Shown in pieces: positions 35,602-46,769 of a DNA stretch of 64,000 nt; positions within the stretch are counted from its first letter, which is position 1; every line of letters begins with the position of its first letter. A program made the position numbers and the translations under genes. The notes under the pieces were generated by a model that was given only the letters and a program-made list of their open reading frames with translations, searched no databases and was not told the origin of the DNA. This stretch comes from Panulirus ornatus (Eukaryota; Arthropoda; Malacostraca; Decapoda; Palinuridae), in assembly GCF_036320965.1 (NCBI RefSeq), contig NC_092239.1, forward strand, positions 3,019,320 through 3,083,319. The letters run 5' to 3'.

Positions 35602-38600
35602 GTTTGTACCTTGTCAGTGTCTATGTCATCTGGTCACAATGTCTGTCAAACTTGAGGTTTGTACTCTGTCCATACATGTACATTGTGGCGCCTCGAGCTG
35701 TGGTAAATACATGCAGGGAAGGAAGCTGAGGCTCTGGGTACGATATTATCATTTTAATGGTCATAACTTCTTGCATATTTCCGTTTTTGGCCCATGAGGT
35801 TTGAGTATGTGAGACTATGCTTGTGGATGACGTGTTGTCAAATGTTCTATGATCGCATTGTTCTCAGATTACGGCATAAGAGGAAGAGGAGGTTGCAAGC
35901 AGGTCACATATGCTCCTCATGCTAGTAACATTGTGGCTGTATTTATGGCATTAGCTACGGTAGATTTTTGATAACACGTGTAACTTCCTGATGCCAAATT
36001 GATATCCTGTGAAATAAAGTTTGAACATTAAACATGTGTAGAAAGTTTGTTGAAGGTACAATTTAGATTTATATTGATATACATTTAGAAAAATAATCTT
36101 CATTAATATGTATTGTCATATCCCCATAAAACCCTCGGTAAAGTTGTAGGTAAATGCTGCCATACATATGACACTGAAATGTGGTAACTTCTTGTACAGT
36201 GTGAGTATATGAAATGGATATCAGAAAAATACCAGAGGGGCTTGATTGTTATTATTTATTATCTATTCTATTACCGAAATCACATGATAATGGAGAGAAA
36301 CGAAGATCAGGAAAAATTTAGTATAGCATAATGGATACATTAGAGAAACACTTGTAATGACCAGCTGAGAATAGGAAAAGTTCAGTTAACTTCTTCAGGA
36401 AGCTAAGATTTATCATGGTTTTGATGTTATTTTTAAAGTGAATGTTTGTTTTGGTCTTGTGTTTATGCCCACTAGCCGTGTGGCCCTATACTTTCATATG
36501 TAAACTAAGGAATATTGTTTTCATCATCATCTGAAACTTTATGAACATAAAGTTATGATATTTATTTATTGAAATCCAAAGTATGATTACAGAAAATTTC
36601 TCACTGAGAGAACATCATTTTGAAGTTTCAGATGAGATAGTTAAAAAAATGAATGCATATAATATTCTGTGTTTTGGGATGCAGTTTATGATTGATAATG
36701 TTAGCACATTTCACGTGCTATATACCTGTTATTGTCAGGTAAAGTGAGATTTTATTGGTTTTGTTAGTTTCTAGATATGTTTCTCCTACTTTTATATTAA
36801 CCTAGAACCTTAATATCCTGGATCTTCATTGACTTCCCCACAATAAAATCATTTAAGTCATAGGATGAAAAAAATTGATCATGTGTTTACCCCCTGCCCC
36901 TCCCTAGTTTTCACAAAAATGAAATATCTTTGCAAAGGAAAGTCTTTATATGCCTGAATTGCAATTTTACCAGACTTTTATTACCACTTGGTATATGATG
37001 AAGAGTTCATTATATTTTTAGGCAGGCTGCTGTATAGTAACTTGGGCTGTATGCATGAGCATCAGCAGCTTCATTTATGTTGTGATGGCCAAAGAGGATG
37101 AAAGCCAGCTGGGTACCGTACAACCTGTTTCAGGGGTAAGATGGCATTCTGACCCCTTCTTTGAGCAAAATTTTTCAAGTGCTTAAAGAGCCATAACCTT
37201 CTTTAGAGAACTGTTTTCTAATTTTATAAAACCTACATTTTTCTCAGTCTACAAATTGCATGCTGTCATACCAAAAGTCAGTATGTTGAAAGTTCGGTAG
37301 TGCATGGATGTGTTTATGTTATTATTATTATTGCATTCATGATTATTGTTATTGATATTATTACTGTCATTACTGATGTATTATTATTATTATTATTATT
37401 ATTATTGTTGTTATTGCTATTATAACCCTAAGACCCCATTTATTGGACTTTTGCAGCTTCAATGCTGCATTTCAAGTAGGATCAGGAAATGAAGGGACAC
37501 TTTTGGAGTGCTAATGTCCTTTTAAAGAGTTTTCCTTTCCATCGACAGTAATGTGGTCCTGCCAAAGATGACATCTTGTATGCAGTGTAGCCACTTATAG
37601 GCACTGTCTGGTAACACCACTGTTTACATATCTGAACAACAAAATGTGTGTGTCTGTGAATAACAGTATTTGGATTCATATGTAAGCCATATAGATCTAG
37701 AGACTGGGAAATCCTGTGTTGTAGCCTTTGATATCATGAAAGGATTTAACTGTTTGTGGCATTGGGGTTTGATCATCAGGTTCCCCTCCTATAGTTTTAC
37801 TCTTACACTCTCTTTTATCGTATCTTGCTTGATTTGTGGTTTGTTAATTTCTTTGATTGTTGAATGAATCTCTCTTTTTCCATCAGCAGCAGTGTCCCAC
37901 AGGATTTTTTAGTATCTCCTTAGAGTCTTCCTTCTTTTTATCAATGATATTACCTTAAGCAAATAAACCAGTTTAGTCATATTGTTATGACTTTTTAAGT
38001 CTGCTCTGTCTTTTTCTTGTTAGCACATTTTAAATTCAGTTGCTGCTGTATCTCTTATTTCAAACTCATCACAACTTCCATATCTCCTTAATGGCTGGGT
38101 GATTCTATGATACAGTAAACAAATTTGGTGTTACTGCAACATCTACTATATTTTAGAAGCCCCACATTACACAGATACCTAAGTCTGCCTGTAAGGAACT
38201 AGGAGTCACGTTCAGGTGCCATACACTCTTCGCTGTACAGTTACTGAAAATATACAAGTGATTGATTCATCCTTTTATGGAGTGTTTCTTTCATACCTGG
38301 GATTGAATTAGCTGCGAGACTTTTAACATTTGTTCTGCAGTACAGCATATGAATGGAATTGGAGTGACAGATTACATACAAAGTGTTCCATTACTAATAC
38401 AGGCACCATGATCTGTTACAGGAGTCAGTGACAAGTTGATAAAGCACAGGAAATGATAGAGAATTGGAGTTCATGATTCTCTTTCTAGAAAAAAGGTAGT
38501 GTGGGGTACTTCTTAAAACGTCAGGAAGACTCATCACACTTTTAATGTTCCTGTAGTTGAGGATTTTTGTAAAAAAACTTTTCTTTTCAAATATACAGTT

Positions 38601-39950
38601 CTCTGTGTGTTGATTGTTTCAGAAGGAGGAGAAGCCAACAGAACACATCAACCTTAAAGTACTTGGTCAGGATGGCCAGGTTGTGCATTTTAAGATCAAG
38701 AAGCATACATCCCTCAAAAAGCTCATCAATGCCTACTGTGAGAGATCAGTAAGTTTCTTGATTATGTTTTTGATTTTTATATGATATATTCAGTGAAAAT
38801 GTTATGAAGTGCACAAGTTTTGAATCTTGGCAAGATGAATCCAGATGAAACATGCACTTTCAGCTATGGACCTGCAGTACTTAACATGGTTTTTACTTTC
38901 CGTTTTAGATTTTGCATACCAAACTAATATTTTATATCTAGATTAGCATAATTTACAACATATCACTTTGTCAATTTGCCTGTTCTATATATTTTTTATC
39001 TTCCTTGTGGTATGTCCTGCGAGCATGAGATATATCTTAAGAAATACTAGATTTAGGACTTTCTAGCCCTTCATCTTTTTGGTGAGGAAGTGCTAGCCCT
39101 TACTCACCCTTCATAACCACTCATCTATGATTGCAAAAGGTTTATGGTTTTGACCACCCTCTGCCAGTTGGTGACCACTACTAGGATGATGTTATGAACC
39201 CATTTGTTTCCAGCCTGTTGGAGATTACTTTTTCCCAGGATTGTATGCTGTCAGAATATTTTTTTAAAGATTACTTTTTCCCAGGATTGTATATTGTCAG
39301 AATATGCTTCTCCCAGACTGGTTTTTCCATCCCATGGATCAATATAGTTCTTTTCTTTTATACGCATTTGCTACAGCTATGCGAAAAACTTTGTCCACTT
39401 CCCTATACATTTTCAAATGCAATAGGTAGTAGTTGATTGGCATCCACTAACCAGGGAGGCATAGTACCAGTACTACCTGCAAGGGTGTTGGGAGGGTTGA
39501 TGATGGCTGCATTGTGAACCAGCACTTCACTGGTTGTCAAATTGCACTCCCCTGACCCAGGTAGTTTTCTATCTCTTTCTGCCTCACCCACATGTGGACT
39601 GCTGGCATTCTGTCAACAAAGATACAGTCTCGCATTGTTGTACATAACACTTAACAACACTTAACTTGTACAACTCTTTGTTCATAACTTAGATTTCCCT
39701 GTGTTGAGCACCATGCACTAGTCCTTCTTTTTGGCAAAATGGTAGGAGCAATAGATAGTAGTTGGTGGGAACATTAGACTGGAGCATTAGGTTTAAGTAG
39801 TATGTTGGAACAATAGGTGGGGGCATTAGGTAGAAGTGGTAGGCAGGAACATTAGGTAGAAGTAATCATTAGGAACATTGGGTAGGAGCTGCAGAAAACA
39901 CTGCTCTAGAGTTGCCCTCTGCCAGTTGACTATTAAGGGTGACGCACTAA

Positions 39951-40013
<63 letters not shown>

Positions 40014-41676
40014 AATTGTGATAACAGGTGAACTCTAGTACCACTTTTTAACCTTTAGTGCCTCACCGTTAACAGGCTGCTGACCAAGGGCAACTCTAGC
40101 ACAGCGTTTCTTTATGAATATTTTAGAATATTGTATTTTTTTTTATAACTTACATATTTATATGCACAACTAGTCTTTGCTTAACATTAAAGGTGCATTT
40201 ATGGTAAAAACAACTTATGAGAATTACCAGACAGTGAATCTCAATTTACCATAGGATTAAATGGGCTCAGGGGATGAGAATTACCAGACAGTGAATCTCA
40301 ATTTACCATAGGATTAAATGGGCTCAGGGGATTTTTGTTCTTTGGGAGATATCTCAACCTAATTTTTATACAGAAATATGAATAAAAGGCATCTTAAGTA
40401 TTTGAATAATGAATACAGCTTGAAATGATATTTTTATTCAAATGATACATCACACAAAGTACAAGCATGTTGCAATGATTCTGATCTTTGATCCTGACCC
40501 TCATCATTCATTCCATGTTCTCTCTAACTTCACTTCTAGTATAAGTGATTTGTGCACTTAAAGGTGTCATATTGGAGGCTCACAGCTTCACTTTCACATA
40601 TGACTACACATGGCATTCATTCTCCACAACATAGAGATCAATACATAAGCCACACAAACTAAATGCCCTCAGAAGACAAGCTGGCATCAGACTTGGACAT
40701 GAAAAATAATCCCTCAACATCCTGCACAAACAGTCAGATATTCCTAGTCTGCCTGATCTTCCTCACTTTCCAAAGCAGATGCAACAAAGCTGCAAACTAC
40801 ATAAAATAGTGCACTGAGAACATGCACAGGCTACGTAGCAATCACAGGCACTTAAGCGCCTTCACAGTGAAATAGAAATCCTCCCAATACAGTCCCTTTT
40901 CAACATGTCAGCACTCAGTTGAGTGCAACAGCACTAAAACACTATGACTGATCACCATTCCCCGAAGTAAAAATAGAAAGCTTACCCCTACCTCACACTT
41001 CAGTAACCTTTACACCATTATCCTCTCTCCTCCAGCAAATATAACACTGACTTAACACATACATGGTGAAATAGCCTGACAAGCACTAAACAGCTGACTT
41101 CCCAACTCAGTCTTAAACTCCAACCCAGCAAACATACTCTTATTAAAAACCATACTCTCCAGACAAACATGAGCCATTCTCTCCCACATATGCTCTGGAC
41201 ATAACTCATCACTTCAACACAACAAATGTCATCATAAACTAAAGCCCTTCATACCCATGATGCAACTACTGTAAGGAAGATATCAAGCTCTTACTACTCA
41301 GTTACAATACACTCACTGCATATAGACTTCCATACAATAGTACAACACTTTATGACTTGTGGACCTGACCGATGGATGTGATTGCTGCAGAAGCCTTATA
41401 AGGTAGGAACTAAATAAGTAAGTATATTAAGTATTGGAGATACTCTCTGCTTTTCATCCTTTTGAAGCTTTGAGTACTTTATTATGTTTTGAGGCATAGT
41501 GTAATTTGGATGTGTTCCAGAAACTTGTCCAGACTACAGTGAGATTTAGATTTGATGGTCAGCCGATATCAGAGAATGACACCCCACAAGGCCTGGAAAT
41601 GGAAGATGGTGACACTATAGAAGTGTTCCAGCAGCAAACTGGTGGGTACTACCACCATCACCTCCCACAGTTGTGA
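35584..41676 (+). CDS. SUMO: Small ubiquitin-like modifier (SUMO2/3-Smt3 type), three coding exons
   Basis: A 99-residue SUMO precursor joined from 35584-35601, 38623-38748 and 41521-41676, all phase 0. SUMO is attached to lysines through its C-terminal Gly-Gly after maturation by a SENP/Ulp protease and the E1-Ubc9 pathway. Visible hallmarks: [20 protein letters not shown] (residues 14-33, including the strand that binds SUMO-interacting motifs), [13 protein letters not shown] at 36-48, [33 protein letters not shown], and GG at 89-90. The mature form would be 90 residues. It resembles SUMO2/3 and fly Smt3 more than SUMO1 (QQQTGG). Odd: the usual GLSMxx between CER and VRFRF is replaced by KLVQTT, and a nine-residue tail follows GG where SUMO2 has two. 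The introns and poly(A) signal show it is not a processed copy. Confidence 0.9.
37022..37135 (+). other. Candidate alternative or cassette exon in SUMO intron 1
   Basis: This 114-base open stretch has an acceptor (TATATTTTTAG) and a donor (CAGGG/GTAAGA), and is phase 0 at both ends, so it fits between SUMO exons 1 and 2. It also holds an in-frame ATG at 37085 followed by [16 protein letters not shown], an acidic N-terminal extension that would join straight onto KEEKPTEH. As an internal exon it would add an unlikely hydrophobic stretch; as a first exon beginning at 37085 it looks more plausible. No family resemblance supports it. Confidence 0.3.
37430..37635 (+). repeat. Dispersed repeat family R1, copy 2 (SUMO intron 1)
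   Basis: TTTTGCAGCTTCAATGCTGC, ATCAGGAAATGAAGGGACAC, TTTTGGAGTGCTAATGTCC and CACTGTCTGGTAACACCACT keep the family order. It is diverged by many substitutions. Confidence 0.55.
37680..38330 (+). mobile_element. Decayed jockey-like LINE reverse-transcriptase fragment in SUMO intron 1
   Basis: Conceptual translation in drifting frames gives [18 protein letters not shown], then a serine-rich segment with [21 protein letters not shown] and [20 protein letters not shown]. These match the order of jockey-type reverse-transcriptase motifs (AFDIxKAFDxVWH, VPQGSVLSP, FINDL, LGVLFRCRxFF, LYxxLIRPxxEY). Several stops and frameshifts show it is dead. It is sense to the host gene and spliced out with the intron. 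Confidence 0.6.
38623..38748 (+). CDS. SUMO: SUMO gene, coding exon 2 (first half of the ubiquitin-like fold)
   Basis: 42 codons from GATTGTTTCAG to AGATCA/GTAAGT. It encodes [12 protein letters not shown] through AYCERS. The similarity to SUMO2/3 is nearly continuous, so this exon anchors the gene call. Confidence 0.93.
39745..39890 (+). repeat. Degenerate 20-base tandem repeat (AGGAACATTAGGTAGAAGT)
   Basis: Six or so imperfect copies of AGGAACATTAGGTAGAAGT lie just upstream of the inverted repeat at 39.9 kb. The same two parts occur in the same order at 57.72 kb, so the tandem part belongs to a dispersed element. Confidence 0.6.
39906..40099. repeat. 47-bp inverted repeat with a TA microsatellite in the loop
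   Basis: The left arm (39906-39952) starts CTAGAGTTGCCCTCTGCCAG; the right arm (40053-40099) ends CCAAGGGCAACTCTAG and is its imperfect reverse complement. The centre is (TA)n plus a short AT-rich piece. It may be two copies of one dispersed element inserted head to head at a TA tract. Confidence 0.6.
40217..40330 (+). repeat. Exact 57-bp tandem duplication
   Basis: Two adjacent 57-base copies beginning ATGAGAATTACCAGACAGTG are identical as read. It is non-coding, within SUMO intron 2. The identity points to a recent duplication or an assembly artefact. Confidence 0.9.
40590..41260 (+). mobile_element. Decayed LINE fragment (C-terminal reverse-transcriptase region) in SUMO intron 2
   Basis: Translation with stops gives segments such as [21 protein letters not shown] and [19 protein letters not shown], like the 'LQxxQNxALRxxTG' and 'E.K.LP...H' blocks after the catalytic core of many non-LTR reverse transcriptases. 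The C-rich, A-rich strand composition differs from the neighbouring intron. It is too eroded to assign to a clade. Confidence 0.45.
41521..41676 (+). CDS. SUMO: SUMO gene, terminal coding exon 3
   Basis: The acceptor is TGTGTTCCAG. 51 codons plus [13 protein letters not shown] to QQQTGG is strongly SUMO-like; the first seven codons (KLVQTT plus V) and the last nine (YYHHHLPQL) are not. The length from CER to RFRF matches other SUMOs exactly, so the odd start is substitution, not a misplaced splice site by length. Confidence 0.9.
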   Translation, partial: KLVQTTVRFRFDGQPISENDTPQGLEMEDGDTIEVFQQQTGGYYHHHLPQL

Positions 41677-41845
41677 CCCTTCTGTTTGCATCAAGTCTCC
41701 TTACCTGAACTATTCGCCCTCAAGCCTCGGCCATTATGTCCTGTGGGGAGAAGTAGCCAATGGTATTTTTGTCAGGAATGATGAAGCTCAAGTAAGATGT
41801 TTCCTTGTCTGTTGTATGTCTGCCCTTTTTTGGATACTCTGACTG

Positions 41846-41851
41846 AATAAA
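41846..41851 (+). terminator. Proximal poly(A) signal candidate of the SUMO gene
   Basis: AATAAA lies 170 bases after the SUMO stop. The downstream sequence is T-rich (TTCTTCTTTATATT). It could be used alternatively with the distal site. Confidence 0.4.
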
Positions 41852-43185
41852 AAGTATAGGTTCTTCTTTATATTATACAAAAGAATACCAGCCTTCCTGT
41901 GGAAGCCACATTGGGATTCATACCATTAGCTATACTTAGTGGCAGTAGATTTGCCATTGACTGCTTTACTCATTGGTTGGTTCAGGATGCTAGAGGGTTT
42001 TTTCTAATGTGTCTACAGTGATGGTTGAATCTGGAAAGTATTTTTTTCTTTGGTTTGACATACTTTTGTTAATATATTTAAGGGGGGAGGTAGTAGCAGA
42101 AGTATGTTCGTCACAACTTTGAGGGCATATTACATTAATATGGCCCTGAGATTGCTTTAAAATGTACTTCAGTAAATTACACTAAACTGTTCTTACCTGG
42201 TGGATGGAATGGCTTCCCTCATATACTGTTATTGACCCATTAGGTGTGTTGGCCTTACCCAACAAACCAAATGTTGGCCCAAGAAAAATAACTCAAAATA
42301 GATTAAGTTAATCTTGTCTTGACATACTGTATTTGAAATTACTTGTATTTATCAAAGTGTACTGTTTTCTTCTGATATGTGGTAGTTTTTCAGTAGTTTT
42401 AATTGAGTCAGAATAATACTGTTATCAGCCATTGGTACATGCCCTTGCAATAATGATTCAAGAGGAGCATTGAAACTTGATTTGAAAGGAGCTGGTTTAG
42501 TATCCAGTAGGATAAAGTATTTCACTGAGTTTAGTTTTTGTTCCAAGAAGTGTACCTGAAAATTGTCTAGAATTTTCGATTTGTCCTGGAAATACAGTAT
42601 CTGAATGGTTTAGAAAATACAAATTTGTCAAGGAATACAGTATATTGGGAGTTTGGATATTATTGATTAAAGAATCACCAAACACTGGCAGTGCTGTGCA
42701 GTTTAAACATTTTTCGCTTGCATTTTTATAAGTGGTTTAATATTTTGTTCATTCTGGGCCAGTGTTTAAACTCTGGATAAAGTGCACTGCAATGCTGTTT
42801 GTAAAGTTGAACCGTGTGATATCAGTGCTTGTAACGCTGTTTCATAAAACTTCTTCATATGCATCTATATGATTTTTCTTTTTCTTCAACTTTCAGTGAA
42901 GGTACTTTCTGAACAGTTAAATATTTCTATATTTCTTGATTTAATATGGCACTGCATGCTCTGAATCCTGTAATCTTAACATACCATGGAAATTAAGTTT
43001 TCACTGTGGTTATGGAAGATTGAATCATGTGTTATTTTGTCAAGACTAATTGTCATCCTTACATTGTAAATGTCATAATGTTCATTTTAAAAGTTTTCCT
43101 TAGGAAACATTTCTAGATATTGATATTCATGTTTTGATACAACAGTTTTCAAGTAAACTTTTTTGTTGATTTATTGTAAGACTTA

Positions 43186-43191
43186 AATAAA
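43186..43191 (+). terminator. Distal poly(A) signal of the SUMO gene
   Basis: AATAAA is followed about 15 bases later by a GT-rich element (ATGTGTGGACATTGTTATTT), the usual layout of an animal cleavage site. Confidence 0.6.
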
Positions 43192-43215
43192 AGCTAATTC
43201 ATATATGTGTGGACA

Positions 43216-46200
43216 TTGTTATTTCCATTTCTTGTAAAATTGTTTCTCATTTCAGTGGTGTTGTATTTTATGTGTTTATAGAGACTCAGTAGTTAATGCC
43301 TCTGAAGGCATCACTAACAAAAGACACCTCTGCTAGCATGTACATATATAATTTATCTTGCTTCTTGGATACATAGTACTGTTATGTGGTTCGTGCAGAG
43401 ATGAGGAATTTCATGGCAAAATATATGATTGACTTAAAGCTGACATGTCATATGATCTTGAGAATATAGAAACATAATAAAATGTACATTTCTGTCATTA
43501 TTTTTTAATCTGTAAAATGTGGTGTCCTTTATAAATTCTGACAGTGATTTAGATGGAAAGAAAGAGATCAGCAAGAAGCTGTTGATTATGTAGATAATCA
43601 AAGTGTAAATTTCATAATCAAACTATAGATAAGGAAAACAAAATTTTGGCTGAAAAATCTTCAGTTTGATAGACATACAGAGTACCCTCACTAATCTAGA
43701 CTAATTAAGGGGAGGGTATTCTGATTAGCCAAAAAACCAGTGTATGTAAGAGTGAATAGAAAAAATGCATGTCACGTAAGTTAAACACAGTCAGTCTTTA
43801 TATCCCAAAATAGTAATTTATATTAACCTTTTAATGGGTAATACATGTAAAACATAAATACAAAACCAAGTTCATATCCATTTTGCTGTTTCAAAGTTAT
43901 TCTAACATGTTACTAGCAACATTGATATCAAATTTCAAAGCATACTGCTTTATTTTGTCTTTAGCTCTCTGTTTATTTAGAGATGCTGAACTCCTCCATG
44001 ATCCTTGCAAAAGCAACATCACATTCAGGTTTCTGTTTTATTTTTGACTTGTCTGTAGGAAGACTGGCTGGCTCCAAGAAAGTGTGGATTAATGGAATGG
44101 CTACTGTACTGAAGTCTGGATTAGCGAGAGTGCTCTGTATATGTTAAAATTTTATCATATGCAACTTACACCTAACACTATCATAGTGCATGGTTTTGTG
44201 ATTGTTTACTTATTGTTTAATAACAAACCTTAAAGTGTGCTGAAGGCTAGTATTTGCATGGTTTTTTCAGTCTATGCATCACTTGTGGGATATGCTAGGT
44301 AGTGAGGTTGGCTTGCCCTCAGTCACCACACATTCTTATTGAATGAACATTTACTTGTTTAAGTTCATATTGTGTTGATACCCTTGTGGAGGAAACACCT
44401 GGGAAGATTTTCATATTGGACAAGAGTTAGAGGTACTCAAGAAGTTGGAGCAAGGGAGATGTCCTCCCAGCATAGCTTGCAAGTATAGCATGAACAAGTC
44501 TTGCAGTTTCACTAAATGGAAAAATTGAGAAGATTGAGGAACTAGTTTCAGCAAAGTCAGTGTGCTAAGTGTGAAATCCAGTGATGAAAAAGATATGAGA
44601 TATTGTTGTCAGTATAGCTAGAGGATTGAGATCAGTAATGCATCTCTATCTAAGAGAAGAACCTACTTCTGTGCCAACAACTGGAAGTGAGCTCTGGTTT
44701 CTCAACCACATTAACCATTTCAAGCTAGTAAGGGTTGATTTGACTAATTTAGGAAATGACGAAATTGTCACAGTTTCAGCATGAAGGGAAGGGTTGTCAT
44801 CGCCAACTATGCTGCATTGTCTGCTGTCTCTGGGGAGTTCAAGTGGCTTATAGAGGCCCAGGGATACACCTCAGCAGGAGTTTAATGGTTATGAGACTTG
44901 GCTGTTTTGGAAATGGATACTTATCAGAACATACAGTTTGAAGAAGCATTCTCCACCAGTTTGAAAACAGTGAAGGATGGACTCATCATCCTATTATGTG
45001 AGTGTTGCAGGAAAACATAAGCAAGCAAGCAGTAGTGCAGTACTCTCAGAATCTTCAGACGTTAGAGGAGGTCAAACAAAAAGGCTCAGGTCCTATTCAT
45101 ACTTTTGAAAGACAAGATCATGAATAAATACCTTAAGTTGGAGCACTTTTATCTGGATAAGATCTCTGCATTTAAGGCCCTATTGTTCCTCAGTGGCACC
45201 CTTGAGTATCCTGTGTGCCTAAATGATTCGCATCCAAATGCCCATCTTGTTTTTACCTCCTAATATTATCTAACTTGTCCAATTGCTCAAGCCATTTCCA
45301 TGGTACATGTTAAATGTACTATGTTAAGTATATATTTTTGAGACTCCTGGCTCCCACTGATTGACCAGATTAACCTTACACATGGGAGTTTGGAAGAAAA
45401 ATAACATCTTGGGTGTCATCACCACTATTGGCAAGTATTGGCATATCAGGGAAGGCTATATGGAAGGATTGTTTGCATGACTGGTGGTTTTGCAAACCTT
45501 AAAGATGAAGAAAGTATAATCATCACACTTGCTCAGCATATTCCAGGGGGATTTGAGGACAATCAATTGAGAGGATGAGATCATGTAACCTCTTGAATCT
45601 GATCGGGTCGACTTGTTTTTGGACGACTTAATGGAATGTACAGCAAGAGAAGCAAGAAGAGGTAAAGTTGTACTTGATGAAATTATGATAAACAAGTTGC
45701 AAGAAGAGGCAAATATGTACTCAAGAAATTACGGTAAACAAGTTCGACAAATTTTTTTCACTGACAAGTTGATTAAGTCGTAAACATGAATTCCTGCACT
45801 TTGAAAGTAGCGTGAAATTAAGCAGTGAAGCTACAGTTGACAAAATGGCTTGCCATCAGCTTTCTGAAGTTGCCCAACAAGTTCACCCGGATTAATTAAT
45901 GCCCAAGTTCCTGCACCTGAAAAACCTGACAGGGGTCTACTTCTTTCACCAACCAGGAGTGATTTCAACAGTCCTGCCTCATCAAGTGACCTGTCACCCT
46001 TTCCCCTAAGTTAGTGTTGTCACCAGTCATGCTTTACGCCGCATGCACCAAGTTTACTCACTATTCTTGGGTAAGTCAATATTTTAACTATTTCTTACTA
46101 TGTACCCAGCCTAGACAACCCCTATAAGTTTACTTTGTCCGCTAGCAAGACAGAAAACGAAGGATTGCCTTCCCCTCAACACCAGTTGCTTCCTCACATG

Positions 46201-46439
46201 TTTTATTATGTTCCACAGCTGCAAAGTAACAATGCAAGATGATTATTTGATTTTACCAAAAAGTCATCTAGCACTGATTTTTGATTTGTTGGTAAGGTTT
46301 GGTTAGGGATGGATCTTAACCCTCATATTACCTTATTTAATTGTGGGTACGAGTTGCACGGCATTCTAAAGGAACACAACCTCTACACAGATGGAGGGTT
46401 GAGAGTGCAGAAATCGAGGATGAAAGACTCAAGCTTTAG
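43216..46439. other. Intergenic DNA, no gene recognised
   Basis: AT-rich sequence. 44.4-46.0 kb has a more even composition and could be an old transposon body, but I recognise no motif. Confidence 0.5.
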
Positions 46440-46745
46440 TTCACTTTAACCCAGTGTGAAAATTTTATTTTGCCCCTTTTATCTATCTGTCTCTCTATAT
46501 CTTGACACCTGTTCCCTCCAAGAACTCCCATCAAGGGGGTGGCCACTGCAAATGAATCTCCACTTATCCACATCCTTACGTGCACCATTTCCTGTATTCT
46601 TGCACCATTTCTCACCCTCCAGTATTCTTCCACTCTGTTTCCTTTTTGCCACAGGTGGTTGTCTATTCATACCAATCCCTTTAATTGTACTATCATATAC
46701 TTTCCTTGTAAACTCCCTATCTTGCATTCTTTCCACATCCCAAAC
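46440..46745 (-). mobile_element. LINE family B 3' end, reverse orientation
   Basis: The minus strand reads ERMQDREFTRKVYDSTIKGI and DKWRFICSGHPLDGSS, aligning with FTRRVYDIMING at 48.9 kb (+). It ends with the same GTGGCCACCCCCTTGATGGG and ATAGATAGA tail. The pair defines the 3' end of family B. Confidence 0.65.
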
Positions 46746-46769
46746 CTCCTCTTAAGTATTTTATGACAA

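Larger units (their letters stand above)
41677..43215 (+). other. SUMO 3' untranslated region
   Basis: An AT-rich stretch of 1.5 kb with no open frame worth calling. It ends at the AATAAA signal at 43186. An earlier AATAAA at 41846-41851 could give a short 3' UTR of about 190 bases. Confidence 0.6.

Noticed and set aside
41642..41842. A 66-codon frame starting inside SUMO exon 3
   Set aside because: It is out of frame with SUMO and runs through the 3' UTR with no motif.
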